DNA of 22,500 nucleotides from Symbiodinium natans. Its lineage: Eukaryota > Sar > Dinophyceae > Suessiales > Symbiodiniaceae. This document shows positions 1 to 8,190 of this stretch, in pieces. Every line of letters starts with the position of its first letter. The stretch's first letter is position 1. The stretch is from positions 95,596 through 118,095 of the forward strand of contig CAJNDS010002616.1 of assembly GCA_905221605.1 (NCBI GenBank), in the 5' to 3' direction. The position numbers and the translations under genes are program-made. A model generated the notes under the pieces. That model was given only the letters and a program-made list of their open reading frames with translations, ran no database searches and was not told where the DNA came from.

Positions 1-107
1 CCCCCCCCTCCCCCCCCCCAAACCCTAAACCCTAAACCCTAAACCCTAAACCCTAAACCCTAAACCCTAAACCCTAAACCCTGAACCCCCCCCCCACCCA
101 AAACAAC
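1..107 (-). repeat. CCCTAAA telomere-type array with poly-C borders
   Basis: About nine perfect CCCTAAA units run from roughly 20 to 82. They are preceded by a C-rich homopolymer tract (1-19) and followed by another C run (about 86-95) and an A-rich stretch. The C-rich strand reads inward 5' to 3', as expected of a left chromosome end. The same unit occurs in both orientations throughout the window, so this block alone does not prove a terminus. The C runs may be sequencing or assembly artefacts. Confidence 0.9.
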
Positions 108-887
108 AAAAAAGCTTGGCGGCCACTCCTCGGGGTCCTTGTCCTTTAAACGTCACCAACAAGCTGCACCGACTCTTCGGGGAGAACACCTTATCAAGAG
201 GGGCGCCCTTAAACTATCCTCAACCATTAACCCCCGCAACTAACCACTAAAGAGCTTCTCCACCGAAACCGAAAGAACGCGCAGTGTATGAAGGCCCGGC
301 CTTCTCTGATGCAGCGTCCGTGGCCTCCTGGCAGATTCCCCCACAGGAAGGGTTTTGGGTTTGGGTCTTTGGCTTTGTGTTTTTTTTTTTGGCTTTAGGG
401 CTTTGCGGCTTGAGGGTTTTAGGGCTTAAGGGATCTACGGTTTAGAGCTTTAAGGGCTTTCAGGGCTTCAAGGGCTTTACCGGAATCCCACCATCCGTGC
501 TTCCACAGACACCCATGCAGAAGCTAAACTTTAAGCCTTAAGCGCAACATGCCCCGACTCACATGTATCGCGTTTGTCTTGGGGCCAAGGGCTTTAGAGT
601 ATACCTGGTTGGTATGCCGGTCCTTCATGATCCATGGACTACGACCATCGTTGTCGATCTAATATAGATACTTTAAAAGCTAGAACAGGGCTTTGAGGTC
701 CAGGGGCCATAAGGGACTACTTTTTATACTCGGAATCCCTCTAGTGGTGTTTAGGGTTCAGGGTTTAACTCAGGAAGAAGGGTCACGGATGTGCGCCAAA
801 AGGGTCTGGGGTTTAGGGTCAAGTTCTGTAATCCCATAGGGTTTACGGTTTAGTGTTTAGAGGTCGGGGTTAAGTTCTGTAGTCCCA
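108..887. other. Non-coding spacer with decayed telomere-like motifs
   Basis: No convincing coding sequence is visible. From about 340 to 480 and from 745 to 887 the sequence contains scattered degenerate pieces such as GGGTTTAG, AGGGCTT and TTTAGGGT, which look like decayed TTTAGGG repeats on the + strand. The rest (108-335 and 485-745) is mixed sequence with no recognisable feature. Confidence 0.5.
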
Positions 888-942
888 TAGGGTGTAGGGT
901 TTAGGGTTTAGGGTTAGGGTTCAGGATTTAGGGTGTAGGGCA
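888..942 (+). repeat. Degenerate TTTAGGG array
   Basis: Six or so imperfect units (GTGTAGGG, TTTAGGG, TTAGGG, TTCAGGA, TTTAGGG, TGTAGGG) follow one another. The degree of drift contrasts with the near-perfect arrays farther right, which suggests an older or less homogenised block. Confidence 0.75.
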
Positions 943-996
943 TTCAGAGCACGCCTGTTAAAGTGCAAAACGATGTGACTTGGACATGTTTTTTGG

Positions 997-1080
997 GTTG
1001 GCTATTTTGTAAGGGAACCCAGAACCAAAAAAGGTGGGGTAACGGGTACCACTGGGCTACCAGGGACAAAAGGGAAGCAG
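997..1080. repeat. Diverged duplicate, copy 1 (partner at 3232-3310)
   Basis: This stretch resembles 3232-3310 in order: a GTTGGCTATTTTGT-like start, then GGGAACCCAGAACCAAA, then a block ending CACTGGGCTACCAGGG. The partner reads GTTGCTTACTTTCTC, GGGATCCCTGAACCAAA and CTCTGGGCTACTAAGG. The alignment was made by eye, has small gaps and covers about 75 bases. I read it as two old copies of one subtelomeric segment. Sequence from 1081 to 1330 shows no further feature. Confidence 0.45.
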
Positions 1081-1333
1081 CGCAACACGAAGGAACGCGA
1101 CATGGCGTTCAGCAACCAAAACAGTAGGTGGCGGCTGCAGACCAGGTGGGGAGTTATCGAAACGAGCAAAGTTAAGATCTGCAAATACTGCAACTTCGTG
1201 ATGCAGAAAATAGGCTGGCAATGGACTTCATACTGATGGCCCAGGTGCTCGGATCCTAACCCTACGCCAAAACCCCCTCCCAACCCCCCCAAAAACCACA
1301 GGCTTGCAGTGGTTAAGGGAACTCCACATCCTG

Positions 1334-1386
1334 AAACCCCACCCTAAACCCTAACCCTAAACCCGATAAATCCTAAACCCCTAAGG
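1334..1386 (-). repeat. Short CCCTAAA array
   Basis: Several imperfect units (ACCCTAAACCCTAACCCTAAACCC) lead into a decayed end. The orientation is opposite to the G-rich block at 888-942 and to the 9-nt array that follows. Confidence 0.75.
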
Positions 1387-1445
1387 GTTGGGGCGGGGGG
1401 GTTCAGGGCAAAGCCCGATCCAAAAGATCCCAAAACCTCTATAGC

Positions 1446-1730
1446 TGGGGGTCTTGGGTTTTGGGGTTTACAGGGTTTACAGGGTTTCTATAGGGTTTAT
1501 GGGGTTTTATAGGGTTTATAGGGTTTACAGGGTTTATAGGGTATATAGGGTTTATAGGGTCTATAGGGTTTATAGGGTTTATAGGATTTATAGGGTTTAT
1601 AGGGTTTACAGGGTTTAGAGGGTTTATAGGGTTTGTAGGGTTTATAGGGTTTACAGGGTTTATGGGTTTGTAGGGTTTGTAGGGCTGATGGGGGTTATCA
1701 GGCTTGTATGGGGTCTGTAGGGTCTGTTGG
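1446..1730 (+). repeat. 9-nt telomere-variant array (TTTATAGGG)
   Basis: About thirty units have a 9-nt period, mostly TTTATAGGG, with TTTACAGGG, TTTGTAGGG and TCTATAGGG variants. A period divisible by three leaves long open frames (Ile-Asn-Pro on the minus strand), which are translation artefacts rather than a gene. The unit is the telomere heptamer plus two inserted bases. Confidence 0.9.
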
Positions 1731-1735
1731 GTTGT

Positions 1736-2066
1736 TGCCAAGCAGGCGCCGAGGCGCGTCTTGCCGGTAGCTCATCCCGAGGGCCGTCGGGTCACTCAGG
1801 GAGGGGAAGCTCACGATCGTCGCGCCATCCTGTAGAGCGTCATTCGGTATGTTCATGTTCTTTGTTGGGGCTATGAGGTGTTTATGCATTTTTTGGGGGG
1901 AGGGAGGGGGGGTCAGGCGTGTGTTGGGTTGTTCTGGATGGTTGTTCTGGATGGTTTTTTGGGGAAGGATGTGGGGCGATTTCGGCGTAGGAGCTCATGC
2001 TCGACAATCTACACAGCACGCCAGCACCTATAGAGCCTAAGCCCTCCTTACAGGGTGGCAGTAACA
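1736..2066. other. Unique spacer, no gene recognised
   Basis: GC-rich mixed sequence (1736-1850) is followed by a G-rich, TTTTGGGGGG-containing part (1875-1990) with a tandem GGATGGTTGTTCTGGATGGT. Short open frames exist on both strands, but none has a recognisable domain or convincing start context. Confidence 0.5.
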
Positions 2067-2220
2067 CCCCCCAAACCCCAAACCCCAAACCCCAAACCCC
2101 AAACCCCAAACCCCAAACCCCAAACCCCAAACCCCAAACCCCAAACCCCAAACCCCAAACCCCAAACCCCAAACCCTAAACCCTAACCCCCAAACCCCAA
2201 ACCCCAAACCCTAAACCCTA
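2067..2220 (-). repeat. CCCCAAA variant array grading into CCCTAAA
   Basis: About sixteen almost perfect CCCCAAA units (2067-2176) are followed by mixed CCCTAAA and CCCCAAA units to 2220. The 7-nt period gives open frames in both directions (FGVWGLG and PKPQTPN peptides), which are repeat artefacts. The purity of the variant block suggests local amplification of one mutated unit. Confidence 0.9.
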
Positions 2221-2723
2221 GCACCCACCACATCCCAAAGAGCGCCGCGGCGCGCCTTGTCTTCCTCCCCTTCTTCTTGGCTCTCCTCCAAGTGTGCAGG
2301 TCCAGGTAGAGTTCACTCCAAGCCGACTGGAGGTTTACGAAAATCGGGGGACCCCCCCAATATAGATCCCCAAATAATAGGATTCCCTCATAATAAGGAC
2401 CCGCAGAAGGTACCGCTAAGTTCGGAAACCCCCAACTGAACATCTTCCAAAGTAAGATCGATCATCCTACCCATAGGGTTTAGGGCTCAGGCTCTTGAAT
2501 AACCTCCGAAACGCAACGTTGGAAGATGTCGGATACACCAAGGTCCTACACAGAAGAAACTCAGGGAGAGAGAAAGAGAGGAGGATGGACTGATGGATGA
2601 AGTCTGGACTGGGAGAGCAGAGGGAACGAAAGAAGGCAGTAGCTTGTTGCTAGGGCCACCAAAACGGTCCCCTTCAACCATAAACCCTATACATAAAACC
2701 TTTAAGTCCTACATCCTTTGAGC
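2221..2723. other. Unique spacer, no gene recognised
   Basis: Mixed sequence includes a short AT-richer part (2355-2410) and a purine-rich AGAGAGAAAGAGAGGAGG tract near 2565-2585. Open frames of 60-86 codons are present on both strands but have no recognisable domain. A single GGGTTTAGGG lies near 2477. Confidence 0.5.
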
Positions 2724-2869
2724 TCTAAACCCTAAACCCTGCACCATAAACCCTAAACCCTAAACCCTAAACACTAAACCCAAACCCGAAACCCTAAACC
2801 CTAAACCCTACACCCTACACCCTAAACCCTAAACCCTAAACCCTAAACCCTAAACCCTAAACCCTAAAC
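2724..2869 (-). repeat. CCCTAAA array
   Basis: Around twenty units occur here. The left part is degenerate (CACCATAAA, ACACTAAA, CCCAAACCCGAAA, CCCTACA) and the right part (2810-2869) is perfect. It ends abruptly at ACCGGGG, which opens a GC-rich spacer (2870-2975) without recognisable features. Confidence 0.9.
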
Positions 2870-2975
2870 CGGGGAAAACCATGCTTCTTGTCCTTGTTGC
2901 TTGGCGTGACGAAGTCCGTCTGCACGTCGAAGGACACGGCACTCTTCGTGGTCGCCGTGTCCTGCTGCCAGGGAG

Positions 2976-3070
2976 CAGGGTTTAGGGCTTAGGGTTTAGG
3001 GTTTAGGGCTTGGGAGGCTAGGGTTTAGGGCCTATGGTGTAGGATTAGGGTTGAGGGTTTCGGGTTGGGG
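2976..3070 (+). repeat. Degenerate TTTAGGG array
   Basis: Imperfect units (CAGGG, TTTAGGG, CTTAGGG, TTTAGGG, CTTGGGA, CTAGGG, TTTAGGG, TTGAGGG, TTTCGGG) run in the opposite direction to the array ending at 2869. The two face each other across about 100 bases of unique DNA. Confidence 0.75.
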
Positions 3071-3079
3071 GTCGTTCGG

Positions 3080-3262
3080 ATGCACACCGACCTTCACCCT
3101 CGTGGCTCGAAGCAGAAAGAGGACAGTTCCATCAAGCACGAGCAACATCGACGACCACGGGAATTCATCATCTCACAATTTGCGGAAGACCTAGAAGCCC
3201 AGCAACCATATTCCAACAAAGGTACCCTCTTTGTGGTTGCTTACTTTCTCAGGGATCCCTGA
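3080..3262 (+). CDS. Weak candidate short ORF, 60 codons, no known domain
   Basis: An ATG at 3080 opens 60 codons ending in TGA at 3260-3262. The peptide begins MHTDLHPRGSKQKED and has a mixed, non-repetitive composition with a hydrophobic C-terminal stretch (GTLFVVAYF). It is not built from telomere units, which is the main reason to list it. Its last codons overlap the segment that resembles 997-1080. I recognise no family, and it could be an exon remnant or chance. Confidence 0.15.
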   Translation: MHTDLHPRGSKQKEDSSIKHEQHRRPREFIISQFAEDLEAQQPYSNKGTLFVVAYFLRDP

Positions 3263-3310
3263 ACCAAACACACGGAAAAGGGCACCTCTGGGCTACTAAG
3301 GCTAGATTGC
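3232..3310. repeat. Diverged duplicate, copy 2 (partner at 997-1080)
   Basis: The ordered blocks GTTGCTTACTTTCTC, GGGATCCCTGAACCAAA and CTCTGGGCTACTAAGG match the first copy with substitutions and small gaps. Sequence from 3311 to 3600 is a mixed spacer: a region near 3330-3395 is non-repetitive, and the rest carries scattered decayed CCCTAA-like pieces. No gene is recognised there. Confidence 0.45.
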
Positions 3311-3603
3311 ATTGAGCAGTTTCTGTGCAATGACACATGTAGCAGCAGCACATGATACAAGCAACGGCAAATTGCGGAGCCCGAAGCAACTGGCACCCAA
3401 ACCCAGCAGAACCCCAAAAGCCAAAGCTTAAACCCCCCACGCGCTATAAGTCCACACTCCCCTACGACCCTCAGCCCTCAACAATTAACTTCAGAAACTC
3501 GCCCGAGCACCTAAGCCCAGAGTTTCGGGTTTATGGCTTGAAAACCGAACCTCCGCTCCATCACAGCCCTCCCCCTGGGCGGGGTTGAGTTTGAGGTGTT
3601 GAG

Positions 3604-3648
3604 GGCTTAGGGTTTAGGGTTTAGGGTTTAGGGTTTAGGGTTTAGGGG
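3604..3648 (+). repeat. TTTAGGG array
   Basis: Six near-perfect units follow GAGGGCTTAGGG. The next 180 bases (3649-3830) are unique sequence with no recognised feature. Confidence 0.9.
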
Positions 3649-3833
3649 CTGCGGGGCTTGGGGAGATCATAGGGGTTTATGGCTTCTGCGGCTTTGGAAA
3701 ACCAAAGCGGCGCCCTCAGTTGAAAAGGCAGTCTACCACCGGACTTCCCAAAGCACTCCTAGACCCTGTGGCAGCCCCTAAACCCTACAGGCCCTAAAAT
3801 ACTCAAACCGTCAAACCCTAACCCCCCCAACAC

Positions 3834-3888
3834 CACCCTAAACCCTAAACCCTAAACTCTAAACCCTAAACCCTAAACCCTAAACCCA
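3834..3888 (-). repeat. CCCTAAA array
   Basis: Seven units occur, one carrying a C-to-T change (CTCTAAA). The orientation is opposite to the array at 3604-3648 and the same as the next one at 3986. Confidence 0.9.
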
Positions 3889-3985
3889 AGACCTCCCGAC
3901 TGCGGCTCCTTCTCTGGCATGCCGAGCTTCCAGGCCTCGTGGCCCTTGCGTTCGCTTGGACTAAGGGTCTTTTGCTTTGGGCTTT

Positions 3986-4046
3986 ACCCTAAACCCTAAA
4001 CCCTAAACCCTAAACCCTAAACCCTAAACCCTAAACCCTAAACCCT
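3986..4046 (-). repeat. CCCTAAA array
   Basis: Eight or nine perfect units end where an ATGCCCTGGGC sequence begins. Confidence 0.92.
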
Positions 4047-4379
4047 ATGCCCTGGGCTTTTAGGACTCCTTGCCGGGCTGGCGCCCTTAAGCCCGCTGAA
4101 GAAGAGCCTAAACCCGAAGCCCTAAACCCTAAACTAGCTCATAGTCATAGTTTCAACCACTGCAGGCCAATATGGGGAAGATGCAACGTATCCTCCGGGG
4201 ATTCCGAGGGACAGTTTGAGCCTTTTGTCGCGGTAAGAGCTGAGGGTTTACGGTTGAGGGCTTTAGGTCGAAATTTGAGTCTTAGAGATGTGAGGTTTGG
4301 GGTCTAGGGGTTAGCGTGACGGCGAAGGTTTGGGGTTTGGAGGTTCAGGGCTGAGGGCTGTGAGGGCAAGGCCCTGTAT
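4047..4379. other. Spacer with decayed telomere motifs, no gene supported
   Basis: An 86-codon open frame starts at the ATG at 4047. It passes through CCCTAAA-derived sequence near 4105-4135 and ends in TTTAGGG-like DNA. Its peptide shows no domain, so I do not call it a gene. The right part (4240-4379) is rich in decayed GGGTTTAGG pieces. Confidence 0.45.
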
Positions 4380-4432
4380 GGGTTTAGGGTTTAGGGTTTA
4401 GGGTTTAGGGTTTAGGGTTTAGGGTTTAGGGT
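4380..4432 (+). repeat. TTTAGGG array
   Basis: Seven perfect units. A 116-base unique spacer separates them from the next block in the same orientation. Confidence 0.92.
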
Positions 4433-4548
4433 GGGGTCTCAGGCAGAATGAAGGAGTTTAGACGCGGAGGGGACTTAGTGAGACTTGATGGAAGTCGTAG
4501 ACCCGGTTCAGCATGTGCACAAGGTTCCGGATGAAGGGAGGCATTGGT

Positions 4549-4656
4549 GGTTTAGGGTTTAGGGTTTAGGGTTTAGGGTTTAGGGTTTAGGGTTTAGGGT
4601 TTAGGGTTTAGGGTTTAGGGTTTAGGGTTTAGGGTTTAGGGTATAGGGTTTAGGGA
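4549..4656 (+). repeat. TTTAGGG array
   Basis: About fifteen units, perfect apart from one TATAGGG near 4642. It faces the inverted array that starts at 4731, with about 75 bases of unique sequence between. Confidence 0.93.
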
Positions 4657-4730
4657 TTCCCAGCTGTGGGGCAAGTGCTGGGGCCGGAGTCGGACGGAAC
4701 GAAGTAAGGGAGGTAGAGCCCCAGCGCATG

Positions 4731-4836
4731 AACCCTAAACCCTAAACCCTAAACCCTAAGCCCTAAACCCTAAACCCTAAACCCTAAACCCTAAACCCTA
4801 AACCCTAAACCCTAAACCCCAAGCCCCTAAACCCTG
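4731..4836 (-). repeat. CCCTAAA array
   Basis: About twelve near-perfect units (one CCCTAAG) are followed by CCCCAAG and CCCCTAAA variants. Confidence 0.93.
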
Positions 4837-4997
4837 AGCCCTGCAACAAGACCCTGCCTGACAAGTCCTCCTCAAGCTGAAAGCCTGAATTTTTTTAACG
4901 AAAACTCCCGAAACAGCAAGCAGCGGTCCTCCGTACTGGGGCGCCTGGTGCTTGGGTTTCAAAGGACAAAGGGTTTAAGATACTACAGATGTTGTTG

Positions 4998-5060
4998 TTT
5001 AGGGTTTAGGGTTTAGGGTTTAGGGTTTTAGGGTTTTAGGGTTTCGGGTTTAAAGGGTCT
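4998..5060 (+). repeat. TTTAGGG array with 8-nt TTTTAGGG units
   Basis: Four heptamers are followed by two units with an extra T (TTTTAGGG) and a decayed tail (TTTCGGGTTTAAAGGG). It is preceded by a unique spacer (4837-4997) with no feature. Confidence 0.88.
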
Positions 5061-5661
5061 AGGGTAAAGGTCCTGATGCTTGGGAGGCGTGTTATTGTTT
5101 ACGTCTCCGCGTAGAGGGCTACTTCTTAAGGCGAAAGGTGTATTCCTTAGAGCGTGTAGGTTTAGGTCTAGGGTGAACGGAATATTGCGTAGAGTTTAAG
5201 GTAAGGGTTTACTGTTTAGGGTTGAGCGTTACGGGCTGTTTTCGTCCAGCATGTATGTCCAACCCTAAACCCTCAACCCTAAAACGTAAACCGTTGCCCC
5301 TAATGGTGTGGGTTTATTGTGGCAAAGCGTTTAATCTTTAGCTTTTAAGTCGGATGCTCTAAGGGCTTTTTCATGTTTGTAGGGTTGGAAGGGGTGTGGG
5401 GGCTTGAAGGGTTTCGGGCCTTAGGGCTTTCAAGAGATTTGGGGTTTAGGGTTGAAGTTTTGGGGCTTGCGGCTTGGGGCTTTAAGGGGCTTGCGGTCTG
5501 GGTAGGGAAGTAATCTCGACTACATGGGGCGGGAGGGGGGGGGGAAGGGGGTGGTGATCGATTTTGTTTTTTTAAATGGAGCTGCTTTGATATCTTGCAA
5601 CACATTGAGTAGGCAGACCCCGAAAGGGCTCCTAAAGCCAAGATTATAAATCCCATGCTTT
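5061..5661. other. Spacer with scattered G-rich decayed repeats
   Basis: The sequence mixes unique DNA with isolated TTTAGGG-like fragments (5160-5230, 5420-5460) and a G-homopolymer-rich part near 5525-5550 (GGGCGGGAGGGGGG). A 103-codon minus-strand frame (5345-5656) is mostly proline-, serine- and lysine-rich peptide from this biased DNA, and I do not consider it a gene. Confidence 0.45.
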
Positions 5662-5763
5662 GGGATGTCCCCCAAAAAAAACTAATAGGCCTTGATTGGG
5701 ATTTGTAATAATTTAATAGGGGGTACTATAATACCTCTTGACGACTGTTAGTATAAGTCCCAA
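5662..5763. mobile_element. Degenerate family-A inverted-repeat (MITE-like) element
   Basis: It begins GGGATGTCCCCC and later carries AATAGGGGGTACTATAA and GACTGTTAGTATAAG. The last two match the inner part and right arm of the better copy at 11568-11669 in order and spacing. The terminal GGGAACATCC is reduced to TCCCAACC. I interpret it as an old, eroded member of the family. It has no coding capacity. Confidence 0.5.
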
Positions 5764-5883
5764 CCTATGCCCTGAAAAAGGACAGCTACCCCGGCCCCAC
5801 CCTACCCGCACCCCAGGTGCCCACAACGCGATTTAAGGGTCTTAGGCTGTACCAGCTTCGGGTCAGGATTGAGGGTTTAGGGA

Positions 5884-6071
5884 ATTGAGCCCTAAACCCT
5901 AAACCCAAACTTCAAACCCGAAGCCCGAAACCCTAAACTCCAAAAATTGGGCAAGTCCAAAGTTTCAAAGGCCGAAACCCTGAACCCTGAACCCCACACC
6001 CCAAACCCTAAACCCTAAACCCTGAACCCCAAACCCCAAACCCTAAACCCTAAACCCTAAACCCTAAGCCC
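5884..6071 (-). repeat. Degenerate CCCTAAA array with CCCCAAA and CCCTGAA units
   Basis: A short CCCTAAA start (5889-5907) leads into decayed pieces (5908-5975) and then an array of mixed units to 6071. A phrase of the type AAAGGCCGAAAC occurs twice, near 5968 and 6073, flanking the better part of the array. Confidence 0.8.
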
Positions 6072-6156
6072 AAAGGCCGAAACTTTGAAGGAACCCGCTG
6101 CGAGCGGCTGAGGCATCGGCGGCGACTGGAGGTCAGCAATCCCTGGCTCAGAAAGG

Positions 6157-6303
6157 GTTTAGGGTTTGTAGGGTTTATAGGGTTTATAGGGTTCATAGGG
6201 TTCATAGGGTTCATAGGGTTATAGGGCTCATAGGGTTCATAGGGTTCATAGGGTTTGTAGGGTTTGTAGGGTTTATTGGGGTTATTGGATTTATCGGGTT
6301 TAG
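6157..6303 (+). repeat. 9-nt array (TTTATAGGG / TTCATAGGG)
   Basis: About fifteen units of 9 nt, chiefly TTCATAGGG in the middle and TTTGTAGGG or TTTATTGGG at the right. It has the same strand and period as the block at 1446-1730 but is dominated by a different variant. Confidence 0.88.
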
Positions 6304-6460
6304 GGCCCCTAACCTTACAGACAACTATGGACCCTAGGCTCCAAAAGACCTAAGAACAGGGCATCCTCTCAAAAGGCGCCTTGCGAAAAGTTTTCACAAA
6401 CCCAAGCACGACCCCCACTGCGGGAGGGCCACAAGAAAAACATGAGCACCCCGCCCAGTT

Positions 6461-6572
6461 GGGATGTTCCCCCTTGTAGGGTTAGGGTTTAGGGTTTAGG
6501 GTACTAACAGTCCTTAGCTTATGGGGGTGCTAAAATCCCCATTGCCGACAGTTAGTTTCAGGCGGAACATCC
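6461..6572. mobile_element. Family-A inverted-repeat element interrupted by telomere repeats
   Basis: The left end reads GGGATGTTCCCCCTT and the right end GGCGGAACATCCC, in inverted orientation, with ACTAACAGTCCTTAG inside the left arm and GACAGTTAG inside the right. Compared with the intact copy at 6729-6823, the left arm is split at 6476-6502 by about 27 bases of TTTAGGG-type repeat. It is non-coding and presumably non-autonomous. The 150 bases before it are unique spacer. Confidence 0.65.
6476..6502 (+). repeat. TTTAGGG micro-insertion inside an inverted-repeat arm
   Basis: The stretch GTAGGGTTAGGG followed by two TTTAGGG units replaces the two bases AT that separate CCCCCTT from ACTAGCAGTCC in the intact family-A arm at 6735-6756. 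Both sides of the arm remain aligned, so the telomere-like bases look inserted. Confidence 0.65.
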
Positions 6573-6728
6573 CGGCCCCCCCAGCTCCAAAAGAAAGACG
6601 TGTCACTCCAAATCCGGGGAGGGGTCAGCACTGTTTCTTTCTTGGGAGCCCGAACCCTTACCAAGACTCCAAGCCAGGCCCTGCAGAATTCCTCTGAGCT
6701 AAAACTCTCAGGCACAAACTCTAATCTC

Positions 6729-6823
6729 GGGATGTTCCCCCTTATACTAGCAGTCCTTAATAAGGATTATCGTATCCCAGATTATACTCCGATTAAGGAC
6801 TGCTAGTACAAGGGGGAACATCC
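6729..6823. mobile_element. Best-preserved family-A inverted-repeat element
   Basis: A left arm of about 32 bases (6729-6761, starting GGGATGTTCCCCCTTATAC) and its reverse complement (6792-6823, ending GGGGGAACATCC) differ at about one position. They enclose a 30-base AT-rich loop. The length is about 95 bp with no coding capacity. The structure resembles a MITE or foldback element. Flanks share AACTCTAA on both sides (about 6717 and 6825), but I cannot prove a target duplication. Confidence 0.75.
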
Positions 6824-6829
6824 GAACTC

Positions 6830-6901
6830 TAAACCCTAAACCCCAAACCCTAAACCCCAAACCCTAAACCCTAAACCCCAAACCCTAAACCCTAAACCCA
6901 A
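6830..6901 (-). repeat. Mixed CCCTAAA / CCCCAAA array
   Basis: Units alternate in part as CCCTAAA-CCCCAAA, giving a local 14-nt periodicity. The array begins seven bases after the family-A element ends. Confidence 0.88.
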
Positions 6902-7044
6902 AAAAGTCCGGGGGCCTTCGCGCTCGTTCGGCACGTCGTAATCCTCCTCCTCACCACAGGTTGGGTGGACCTGCAGGGCGCTCAACTCTCAAGTCCTTCG
7001 AGGGGTTCCTTTCTTTATTGGGCTTCTGGGGTTGACAGTGTTGA

Positions 7045-7200
7045 CAGTGTTGAGGGTTTATAGGGTTTATAGGGTTTATGGGGTTTATAGGGTTTATAGG
7101 GTTTATAGGGTTTATAGGGTTTATAGGGTTTATAGGGTTTATAGGGTTTATAGGGCTCATAGGGTTTATAGGGTTTATAGGGTTTATTTTATAGGGGTTT
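7045..7200 (+). repeat. 9-nt TTTATAGGG array, most homogeneous block
   Basis: About sixteen consecutive 9-nt units are nearly all TTTATAGGG. They are preceded by a duplicated GTTGACAGTG (7032-7051). The Ile-Asn-Pro peptide on the opposite strand is a by-product of the 9-nt period. Confidence 0.92.
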
Positions 7201-7930
7201 GCGGTGTTTAGGGTTTAGGGTTTGTAGGGATTAAATTATAGGGTTTATAGGGTTCATATTATAGGGTTTACAGAGTTTAGGGTTTAGTGTTTATAGGGTT
7301 TATATTATAGGGTTTATAGGGTTTACATTATACTATAATGGGGTTTACACTGTAAACCCTATAATAGGGGTTACAGTGTTTAGGGTTTAGGGTTCACAGG
7401 GTTTATGTTATAGGGTTTACAGTGTTTAGGGTTTAGGGTTTGGGGTTTAGGGTTTAGGGTGCTTCGAGGGGATCATTGGATTTACAAACAGAGTAGAGGG
7501 ATTCATCTTTTTAGGGTTTATAGGGTTTACAGTTTTTAGGGCTTGGGGTTTGGGGTTTAGGGCTTAATAGGGGCTTATAGGAATTATAGGGTTTAGCGCA
7601 ATTATAGGATTATAGGGTTTGCAGTGTTGAGGGTAATTCTAGGGTTTAGACTCCGAAGGCCTTCGAGGGACTCCTTTCATATAGGGCTTATCGGGGCTTA
7701 TAGGGTTTACCTACAGAGTTTAGGGATATTTTTGGGTTTAGGGTTTAGGGTTTAGAAGCTTCTAGGGGCTTCTGGAGCTTGTTTATAGGGCTCACAGGGT
7801 TTAGGGTTTATAGGGGTTTATGGGGTTTTATATGGTTTGCAGGGTTTGCAGGGTTTATAGGGTTTATGGGGTTTATGGGGTTTATAGGGTTTGCAGGGTT
7901 TAGGGAAATTTCAGGGTGTATAGGGTTCAG
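7201..7930 (+). repeat. Long mixed field of 7-nt and 9-nt telomere-like units
   Basis: Blocks of TTTAGGG (7208-7222, 7380-7395, 7425-7460, 7735-7755) alternate with TTTATAGGG, TTTACAGGG, TTATATTATAGGG and TTTATGGGG units and short unique insertions. The larger repeated phrase 'TTATAGGGTTTACAGTGTTTAGGGTTTAGGG' occurs at least twice in part (about 7255-7290 and 7408-7440), implying segmental duplication in the field. Two phrases near 6995 and 7655 share CCTTCGAGGG..TCCTTTC. Confidence 0.8.
7326..7364. repeat. AT-rich palindrome inside the 9-nt field
   Basis: TACTATAATGGGGTTTACA is followed by TGTAAACCCTATAATAG, its near-exact reverse complement. A TTTATAGGG-type strand therefore folds back on a CCCTATAA strand within 36 bases. 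This is the only point in the field where orientation reverses. Confidence 0.7.
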
Positions 7931-8190
7931 GGTTTGGGGTTAGGCCTGCCTTCCAAGATTGAACAGAGAAACAGAGTCGTGCGGGTTGAGGTTTTAGGGT
8001 TTGTGTTGTGGAGCAAGGAGGTAGGGAAGGGGCGATTAAAATTCACTCGGTGGAATAATGAATCGGGATTTGGTGGTTATCAAGTCATGTGGGACTAGCA
8101 AGTACCGTGACAAGAGGCTGCCCCATGAAAGGACTTTGCGTGGGCAGGCTTCCCACACAGAGGACAAGATTCGACTCAATCACGCCGGCC
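7931..8190. other. Unique spacer
   Basis: Mixed sequence with a 60-codon plus-strand frame that is not recognisable as a protein family. No regulatory or RNA feature was seen. Confidence 0.4.

Noticed and set aside
1439-1741. 100-codon minus-strand frame rich in Ile-Asn-Pro
   Set aside because: It is the translation of 9-nt TTTATAGGG repeats, which stay open because the period is a multiple of three. The similar frame at 6951-7160 has the same origin.
1882-2179. Frames with FGVWGLG or PKPQTPN peptide repeats on both strands
   Set aside because: They come from the 7-nt CCCCAAA array, whose 21-nt period is open in several frames. There is no non-repeat coding content.
2257-2439. 60-codon plus-strand frame with a protein-like first half
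   Set aside because: No ATG-supported start with good context, no domain, and the second half is biased (DPQ, PPN).
4047-4307. 86-codon plus-strand frame starting at a true ATG
   Set aside because: Parts of it are CCCTAAA- and TTTAGGG-derived, there is no domain, and the ATG lies at the edge of a telomere array.
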